DNA of 6,569 nucleotides from positions 1-6,569 of the forward strand of contig JAFNWZ010000194.1 in NCBI GenBank assembly GCA_017379255.1. Reading direction: 5' to 3'. Positions within the stretch are counted from its first letter, which is position 1. Each line of letters begins with the position of its first letter. The stretch is from Akkermansia sp. (GTDB lineage Bacteria; Verrucomicrobiota; Verrucomicrobiia; Verrucomicrobiales; Akkermansiaceae). Made by a program: the position numbers and the translations under genes. Shown here in pieces: positions 1 to 6,569 of the stretch. The notes beneath the pieces are model-generated. The model was not told the DNA's origin and did not search any database. It worked only from the letters and a program-made list of their open reading frames with translations.

Positions 1-128
1 CCTATTGTATTTTCAACATATTTTCTGCAGATAAATGCATTTTTACAAAGGACTTTTGCTCTTCCGCGTGCACTTTTACAAAGGAGTTTTCACGAAATAA
101 AGGCAGCAAAAAGGCATCTGTTTCATCA
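1..128. repeat. AT-rich non-coding stretch with a 22-nt imperfect direct repeat
   Basis: No recognisable gene lies here. Two copies of a 22-nt motif occur at 36-57 and 69-90, matching at 20 of 22 positions and starting 33 nt apart; the shared core is TTTTACAAAGGA. The 9-mer GCAGATAAA at 27-35 recurs at 249-257 and, inverted, at 298-306, so this stretch shares sequence with the far end of the neighbouring hairpin array. It may be the left part of one composite repeat element that continues beyond the window edge. Base composition is much more AT-rich than the genes. Function is unknown. Confidence 0.5.
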
Positions 129-129
129 T

Positions 130-250
130 CTGCCCGGCGGGCAGAGATAAGTTCGCCAAGGGGCGAGATAAGTTCCCGGCCAAGGCCGGGAGATAAGTTC
201 AGCCGAGACGGCAGAGAGAATTTCCCGTCCGATGGGCGGGAGATGTAAGC
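130..250. repeat. Array of short GC-rich palindromes alternating with an 11-nt GAGATAAGTTC box
   Basis: Five palindromes are separated by a conserved box. Palindrome arms lie at 130-135/139-144, 154-157/162-165, 175-181/184-190, 202-205/209-212 and 224-230/234-240. The boxes lie at 144-154, 165-175 and 190-200 (all exactly GAGATAAGTTC), at 214-224 (GAGAGAATTTC, two changes) and at 240-250 (GAGATGTAAGC, degraded). Box starts are 21, 25, 24 and 26 nt apart. The arm sequences differ from unit to unit but each stays self-complementary, while the linker is what is conserved; this suggests that fold matters more than arm sequence. The array lies just beyond the gcvP terminator. It resembles neither a CRISPR array, whose spacers would not be palindromic, nor a coding repeat. 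Role unknown; candidates are a REP/MITE-like dispersed element, a structured RNA, or a protein-binding array. Confidence 0.75.
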
Positions 251-307
251 AGATAAAAAAAGGCCGGGGATTGCGCCCCGGCCTTTTTTGGGATTTTTTT
301 ATCTGCT

Positions 308-308
<1 letters not shown>
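247..308 (-). terminator. Rho-independent terminator after gcvP, within a nested inverted repeat
   Basis: The inner hairpin has a perfect 8-bp GC stem, 262-269 with 276-283, around a 6-nt loop, flanked by seven A (255-261) and six T (284-289). Read on the minus strand this gives a strong stem followed by seven T, directly downstream of the gcvP stop codon at 310-308. Read on the plus strand the same hairpin is followed by six T and, after GGGA, seven more, so it could also stop transcription coming from the left. An outer perfect 15-bp inverted repeat (247-261 with 294-308) competes with the inner stem for the A/T runs. The outer arm abuts the gcvP stop codon. Confidence 0.85.
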
Positions 309-3148
<2,840 letters not shown>

Positions 3149-3176
3149 AGTCGTTATCTCTACGCTATTTGTTCAG

Positions 3177-3217
3177 AAAACAGAAAAGGCCGCATCCCTG
3201 CTGTGAGGAATGCGGCC
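3177..3217 (-). terminator. Intercistronic terminator or attenuator between gcvH and gcvP
   Basis: On the minus strand GGCCGCAT at 3217-3210 pairs with ATGCGGCC at 3195-3188. The stem extends inward by a T-G wobble (3209/3196) and three more pairs, giving 12 bp around a 6-nt loop. It is followed by TTTTCTGTTTT at 3187-3177. The wobble becomes an A-C mismatch if the plus strand is transcribed, and there is no T tract on the other side, so the element is oriented to act on minus-strand transcripts. It starts 10 nt past the gcvH stop codon and ends 28 nt before gcvP, inside what would otherwise be one operon. Full termination would require a separate gcvP promoter; partial termination would lower GcvP relative to GcvT and GcvH. 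Confidence 0.75.
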
Positions 3218-3227
3218 GAAAGTCGCT

Positions 3228-3608
3228 TTACTTGCAGAATTCCTCGTAAGCGGCGGCATCCATCAGCTCGTCCAGCTCGGAGGGGTCATCCAGCTTAATC
3301 TTGCAGATCCAGCCAGCGCCGATGGCATCGGAGTTCACGGTGCCGGGCTCGGCATCCAGGGCTTCGTTCACCTCTACCACTTCGCCGGAAACCGGGGTGT
3401 ACACATCGGAGGCGGCCTTCACGGATTCCACCACGGCGATGCTGTCGCCCTTGGAGAAAGTGTCGCCCACGGAGGGGAGGTCAACGTACACCACATCACC
3501 CAGTTCGGACTGGGCGTGGTCGGTAATGCCGAGGGTCACGATGCCGTCCACGATGGGGCTGATCCACTCGTGCTCTTCAGAGTACTTGTATTCTACGGGA
3601 TTGCTCAT
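3228..3608 (-). CDS. gcvH: Glycine cleavage system H-protein (lipoyl carrier)
   Basis: GcvH is the small carrier whose lipoyl-lysine shuttles the aminomethyl intermediate from GcvP to GcvT and is reoxidised by dihydrolipoyl dehydrogenase. The product has 126 residues, the usual family size. It opens with the typical [10 protein letters not shown], contains the segment [22 protein letters not shown], and has the lipoylation site [12 protein letters not shown] with the modified lysine at K64. The frame is open upstream to 3692, but the family N-terminus ([15 protein letters not shown]) fixes the start at 3608; the longer version would overlap the end of gcvT with unrelated residues. gcvT ends 25 bp upstream, so the two are almost certainly cotranscribed. 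No Shine-Dalgarno sequence precedes the start; the leader there is C-rich (CCCCCCATTATCATACT). Confidence 0.97.
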   Translation of the reverse strand: MSNPVEYKYSEEHEWISPIVDGIVTLGITDHAQSELGDVVYVDLPSVGDTFSKGDSIAVVESVKAASDVYTPVSGEVVEVNEALDAEPGTVNSDAIGAGWICKIKLDDPSELDELMDAAAYEEFCK

Positions 3609-3633
3609 AGTATGATAATGGGGGGATTGAGAT

Positions 3634-4716
3634 TTACTTTTTAAGGAAGGGTTTCTTGACGATGATGGCGGGAACGGCCTTGTTGCGGACAATGATGTTC
3701 ACCTCAGTGCCGACCTTGCCGAGGGCGGCGGGAACATAGGCCATGCCGATGCCCTTGCCCAGGGAGGGAGAAAGAACGCCGCTGCACAGCTCGCCCAGGG
3801 GCGTGCCGTCCGGCAGCTGCACTTCGTAACCGTGCCGGGGCGGGGCGCCCTTGCCGGTGTATTCGATGGCCACCAGGGCGGTGGGGCGGCCCTCTGCCTT
3901 CTGGGCGCGCAGCACATCCACACCGATGAATTCCTTGGTCAGGTCGCAGCACCAGGAGAGGCCGGCTTCAAGCGGGGTCTTCTCCGGGGAAAGGTCGCTG
4001 CCGTTCAGGGAGTAGCACATTTCGAGGCGCAGGCTGTCGCGGGCACCCAGGCCGCAGGGCTTGGCGCCGCATTCCATGACCTTCTCGAACCACTTGACGC
4101 CCTGCTCTGCCGGGCAGAAGAATTCGTAGCCGTTTTCGCCGGTGTAGCCGGTGCGGCATACCACCACGGCATCGCCGTCGGATTCAAACATGAGGATACC
4201 GTTGCGCACGGGCAGCTCCACGCCGGGGCAGAGCTTGGCAAACACCTCCTCGCAGGTGGGGCCCTGCACCGCCAGACCCACATAGTCGGCGCTCTTGTTC
4301 ACCAGGGAAATACCCTCGGGCTTGTGGGCGGTGAGCCAGGCGTAGTCCTCATCAATCATGGAGGCATTCACCACTACAAAGAAGTTATCCTTGCCCAGCT
4401 GGTAGATGATGAGGTCATCAATGACGCCGCCCTTTTCGTTAAGCATGATGGAGTACTGGCCCATGCCGTCCACCAGTTTGTTCAGATTGTTGGTGAACAT
4501 GGAGTTAAGCCACTCCGTAGCGCCCTCACCGCTGACCAGGAACTGGCCCATGTGGGAGATATCAAACACACCGCAGGCGCTGCGCACGGTGTTGTGCTCA
4601 TCAATAATACCCGTGTACTGCACAGGCATGTTCCACCCTGCAAAGGGTACCATCTTGGCTCCGAGAGCCACGTGCTTGTCGCACAAAGGCGTGCACTTGA
4701 TAGAGTCGGCGTTCAT
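3634..4716 (-). CDS. gcvT: Aminomethyltransferase, T-protein of the glycine cleavage system
   Basis: GcvT takes the aminomethyl group from lipoylated GcvH, transfers the one-carbon unit to tetrahydrofolate as 5,10-methylene-THF and releases ammonia. The protein has 360 residues, normal for the family. The N-terminal folate-binding region shows [21 protein letters not shown] (residues 8-28, family motif ending [10 protein letters not shown]), FDISHMGQ near 51-58, and [10 protein letters not shown] at 96-105, whose Asp pair at 100-101 includes the acidic residue conserved in T-proteins. Further on come [15 protein letters not shown] and [15 protein letters not shown]. The C-terminal barrel domain has the typical [17 protein letters not shown]. 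The frame is open up to 4866, but I chose the ATG at 4716 because the family N-terminus begins there and a near-consensus promoter lies just upstream, inside the extended frame. It is the first gene of the cluster, divergent from the transporter. Confidence 0.97.
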   Translation of the reverse strand: MNADSIKCTPLCDKHVALGAKMVPFAGWNMPVQYTGIIDEHNTVRSACGVFDISHMGQFLVSGEGATEWLNSMFTNNLNKLVDGMGQYSIMLNEKGGVIDDLIIYQLGKDNFFVVVNASMIDEDYAWLTAHKPEGISLVNKSADYVGLAVQGPTCEEVFAKLCPGVELPVRNGILMFESDGDAVVVCRTGYTGENGYEFFCPAEQGVKWFEKVMECGAKPCGLGARDSLRLEMCYSLNGSDLSPEKTPLEAGLSWCCDLTKEFIGVDVLRAQKAEGRPTALVAIEYTGKGAPPRHGYEVQLPDGTPLGELCSGVLSPSLGKGIGMAYVPAALGKVGTEVNIIVRNKAVPAIIVKKPFLKK

Positions 4717-4726
4717 ACTATCGGCG

Positions 4727-4754
4727 ATTGTACCCCCGGCTTCCCATAAGTCAA
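4727..4754 (-). promoter_or_regulatory. Predicted sigma70-type promoter of gcvT (operon promoter)
   Basis: On the minus strand TTGACT (4754-4749) and TACAAT (4732-4727) are separated by 16 nt; each differs from the consensus at one position. The expected transcription start is near 4720, only about four bases before the gcvT ATG at 4716. That implies a leaderless or nearly leaderless mRNA and leaves no room for a Shine-Dalgarno sequence or for a glycine riboswitch, the usual control of gcv operons in many other bacteria. Confidence 0.7.
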
Positions 4755-4845
4755 GCAAGGAAGACGACACCCACCCCACTTTACACGCATACTGACACAC
4801 ATGCCGGGTTATATTGTGACAATTTCGCCAGATTTGGGAATTTTC

Positions 4846-4874
4846 TTGAAATCGCCGTGCCAACATGATAGAGT
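4846..4874 (+). promoter_or_regulatory. Predicted promoter of the phosphate transporter gene
   Basis: TTGAAA at 4846-4851 and TAGAGT at 4869-4874 are separated by 17 nt, five of six and four of six matches to the sigma70 consensus. The expected start of transcription is near 4881, about eight bases before the ATG at 4889. The -10 hexamer lies inside the palindrome at 4868-4888, which suggests repression or other control at this site. The -10 element is only moderately good, so the call is tentative. Confidence 0.45.
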
Positions 4875-4888
4875 CAGCCTGACTCTAT
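4868..4888. promoter_or_regulatory. Perfect 21-bp palindrome abutting the transporter start codon (candidate operator)
   Basis: The arms ATAGAGTCAG (4868-4877) and CTGACTCTAT (4879-4888) are perfectly complementary around a single central C at 4878. The right arm ends on the base before the ATG at 4889. The palindrome covers the predicted -10 element and transcription start, the classic position for a dimeric repressor site. If transcription instead begins further upstream, the RNA would fold into a hairpin directly against the start codon and could limit ribosome access. The sequence does not resemble the Pho box I know from enterobacteria. The regulator is unknown. Confidence 0.65.
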
Positions 4889-6569
4889 ATGGACACGACA
4901 TACTACGTGATTTACGGTATGCTTCTGCTGCTGTCAGTCTTCGGTCTGGTGGTAGGCGTAAGCAATGACGCATGCAACTTCCTGAACTCCTCCATCGGCA
5001 GCCGCGCCGGCACCTACACAGGCGCAGTCGCCGTGGCCGCCATCGGCGTGCTTCTGGGTGCCTCTTTCTCCAGCGGCATGATGGAGATTGCCCGCAGCGG
5101 CGTATTCATCCCGAGCATGTTCACTTTCCATGAGGTAATGATTCTCTTCCTGGCCGTCATGGTGGCCAACGTGATTCTGCTGGATATCTTCAATACCCTC
5201 GGCTTGCCGACCTCAACCACAGTATCGCTGGTGTTTGCCTTGCTGGGCTCTGCCCTGGGTATGGCCTACTTCAACATCGGAGACGGCCCCGGTTCCCTGG
5301 CAGACTACATCAACACCGACAAGGTATTCTTCATCGTCTCCGGCATTTTCTGCTCGGTGGCCATAGCCTTCACCGTGGGCACCTTTGTGATGTGGTTCTC
5401 CCGCCTGCTCTATACTTTCCACTACCAGCGCATGTACCGTATCATCGGCCCGGTGTGGTGCGGCTTTGCCTTCACGGCCATCACCTACTTTGCGGTGTTC
5501 AAGGGCCTCAAGACCAGCCCGGTCATGAAAGGACCGTTCATGGACATGGTAGACGCCAACATCGGGCTCGCCGTCCTCATCGCCTTTGTTGCATGGACCA
5601 TCATTGCCGCCATCCTGCAATACGGGCTCAAGATTAACACCCTGCGCATCACCGTGCTGGCTGGCACGGGTGCCCTCGCCCTTGCCTTCGCCGGCAACGA
5701 CCTGGTAAACTTCATCGGCGTATTCATGGCCTCCCAGACCTCCATGGAACTGGCAGAAGCCCACCTGGCCGCCGGTGGCGACCTTGCCACCTTCAAGATG
5801 GGCGGCCTTGCCGATGTGCAGCAGCAGGTGAACATGCTCTGGCTGGTGGCCGCCGGTCTCGTGATGGTGACCACCCTCTTCTTCTCCAAGAAGGCACGCA
5901 AGGTAACGGAAACCGAGCTCAAGCTCTCCTCTGCCAACACCGGCAAGGAACGCTTCGGCTCCTGCAGCGCCGCCCGCACCATGGTGCGCTACACACTTAA
6001 CACCAAGCGATTCTTCGAGCGCGTCACACCCATGCGCATCCAGAACTTCATTTCCAGGCGCTTCACCCCGCTGGCCCCGGAAGAAGAAACCGGAGCCATT
6101 TATGACCTGGTGCGAGGCTCCGTAAACCTCACCGTCTCTGCCCTGCTCATCTCGGTGGCCACTGAAATGAAGCTGCCGCTCTCCACCACCTACGTGACCT
6201 TCATGGTGGCCATGGGCTCCTCCCTGGCAGACCGCGCCTGGGGACGCGACAGCGCCGTGTACCGCATCACCGGCGTGCTCACCGTTATCGGCGGCTGGCT
6301 TCTCACCGCCCTGGCCGCCAGCCTTGCTGCCTTTGTGGTAGCCGTTGTCATGGCCTACGGCGGTTTCTGGGGCATGGTGACCATGCTGGTCATCGCCGGT
6401 GCCATCCTCATCAAATCCACCTTCTTCACCAACAGCACCAAGGAGGAAATCCGCCTCATCAACATGCGCAGCGATGCAGCCGTGAAGGACTTCGGCAAGG
6501 CCGCCAGCGGACGTCTGGGCCGCATGGTGGGCATCTATAACGCCATGGTGAAGGCCCTCATCAGCGAGG
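4889..6569 (+). CDS. PiT/PHO4-family inorganic phosphate transporter (3' end beyond the window)
   Basis: An inner-membrane carrier that takes up inorganic phosphate, by family precedent with cation (H+ or Na+) coupling. 560 codons are visible with no stop. The family's internal duplication is clear: GVSNDACNFL (residues 23-32) and AGNDLVNFIG (268-277) are the paired GxND signatures, and PTSTTVS (107-113) and LSTTYV (431-436) are the paired STT motifs. Hydrophobic segments lie at about 7-28, 42-62, 77-100, 105-128, 144-170, 186-206, 222-246, 250-285 and 316-334. A polar loop follows at about 335-405, then more membrane segments to about 510. A polar, probably cytoplasmic tail begins near 512 and is cut by the window. 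The length matches the long PiT type of Bacteroidota and relatives rather than the shorter E. coli PitA. The ATG at 4889 is preferred to that at 4919 because long PiT proteins have a similar short lead before the first helix. No Shine-Dalgarno sequence is present; a palindrome sits there instead. Confidence 0.93.
   Translation, partial: MDTTYYVIYGMLLLLSVFGLVVGVSNDACNFLNSSIGSRAGTYTGAVAVAAIGVLLGASFSSGMMEIARSGVFIPSMFTFHEVMILFLAVMVANVILLDIFNTLGLPTSTTVSLVFALLGSALGMAYFNIGDGPGSLADYINTDKVFFIVSGIFCSVAIAFTVGTFVMWFSRLLYTFHYQRMYRIIGPVWCGFAFTAITYFAVFKGLKTSPVMKGPFMDMVDANIGLAVLIAFVAWTIIAAILQYGLKINTLRITVLAGTGALALAFAGNDLVNFIGVFMASQTSMELAEAHLAAGGDLATFKMGGLADVQQQVNMLWLVAAGLVMVTTLFFSKKARKVTETELKLSSANTGKERFGSCSAARTMVRYTLNTKRFFERVTPMRIQNFISRRFTPLAPEEETGAIYDLVRGSVNLTVSALLISVATEMKLPLSTTYVTFMVAMGSSLADRAWGRDSAVYRITGVLTVIGGWLLTALAASLAAFVVAVVMAYGGFWGMVTMLVIAGAILIKSTFFTNSTKEEIRLINMRSDAAVKDFGKAASGRLGRMVGIYNAMVKALISE

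Noticed and set aside
130..250. A possible CRISPR array
   Set aside because: Units are only 21-26 nt, the variable segments are palindromic and of unequal length, the repeat is 11 nt, and no cas gene is present.
3609..3692. A longer gcvH reading frame starting at 3692
   Set aside because: The 28 extra N-terminal residues overlap the gcvT 3' end in another frame, and the H-protein family begins at the 3608 methionine.
3832..4749. A 305-codon plus-strand open frame antisense to gcvT
   Set aside because: Same mirror effect; Gly/His/Val/Ala-rich with no recognisable domain, opposite a complete gcvT.
4813..4823. A small palindrome, ATTGT-G-ACAAT, in the divergent region
   Set aside because: With only 5-bp arms in AT-rich DNA it could easily be chance; it lies away from both predicted promoter cores.
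4717..4888. A glycine riboswitch upstream of gcvT
   Set aside because: The predicted leader is only a few bases long and I see no tandem aptamer-like structure or its conserved purine-rich core between the divergent genes.
5213..5982. Minus-strand open frames antisense to the transporter (5213-5764 and 5485-5982)
   Set aside because: Both overlap clear PiT membrane segments and signature motifs on the plus strand; their translations look like composition artefacts.

Overview
The window carries a glycine cleavage system cluster on the minus strand, gcvT-gcvH-gcvP (transcribed right to left, 4716 down to 308). It is followed on the right by a divergent plus-strand gene for a PiT-family inorganic phosphate transporter, which starts at 4889 and runs off the end of the window. 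The DNA is GC-rich with strong third-position GC, so long mirror frames appear antisense to gcvP and gcvT. Gene content is bacterial. The long PiT type (a Bacteroidota/Verrucomicrobiota style), the lack of Shine-Dalgarno sequences and the look of the repeat block at the left edge make me think of Verrucomicrobiota, possibly an Akkermansia-like gut bacterium. That assignment is inference from memory, not proof.

Layout: 1-128 is AT-rich non-coding DNA with an imperfect 22-nt direct repeat on a 33-nt period. 130-250 is an array of five short GC-rich palindromes, each followed by a copy of the 11-nt box GAGATAAGTTC or a degenerate version. 247-308 is a strong nested inverted repeat that serves as the gcvP terminator. 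308-3148 is gcvP. 3149-3227 holds a second, well-formed minus-strand terminator or attenuator between gcvH and gcvP. 3228-3608 is gcvH and 3634-4716 is gcvT. 4717-4888 is a divergent intergenic region with a near-consensus sigma70-type promoter for gcvT, a weaker one for the transporter, and a perfect 21-bp palindrome abutting the transporter start codon. 4889-6569 is the transporter, 3' truncated by the window.

How the genes work together: GcvP (P-protein) decarboxylates glycine and loads the aminomethyl group on the lipoyl arm of GcvH (H-protein). GcvT (T-protein) passes the one-carbon unit to tetrahydrofolate and releases ammonia. The fourth component, the L-protein (dihydrolipoyl dehydrogenase), and the lipoylation enzymes are not in this window. 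The transporter has no obvious metabolic link to the cluster and shares only the intergenic region.

The points most worth a second look are the hairpin-plus-box array at the left edge, which looks like a structured, possibly dispersed repeat family; the palindrome lying over the transporter's predicted -10 and start site; and promoter placement that predicts almost leaderless mRNAs. No new protein system is evident.
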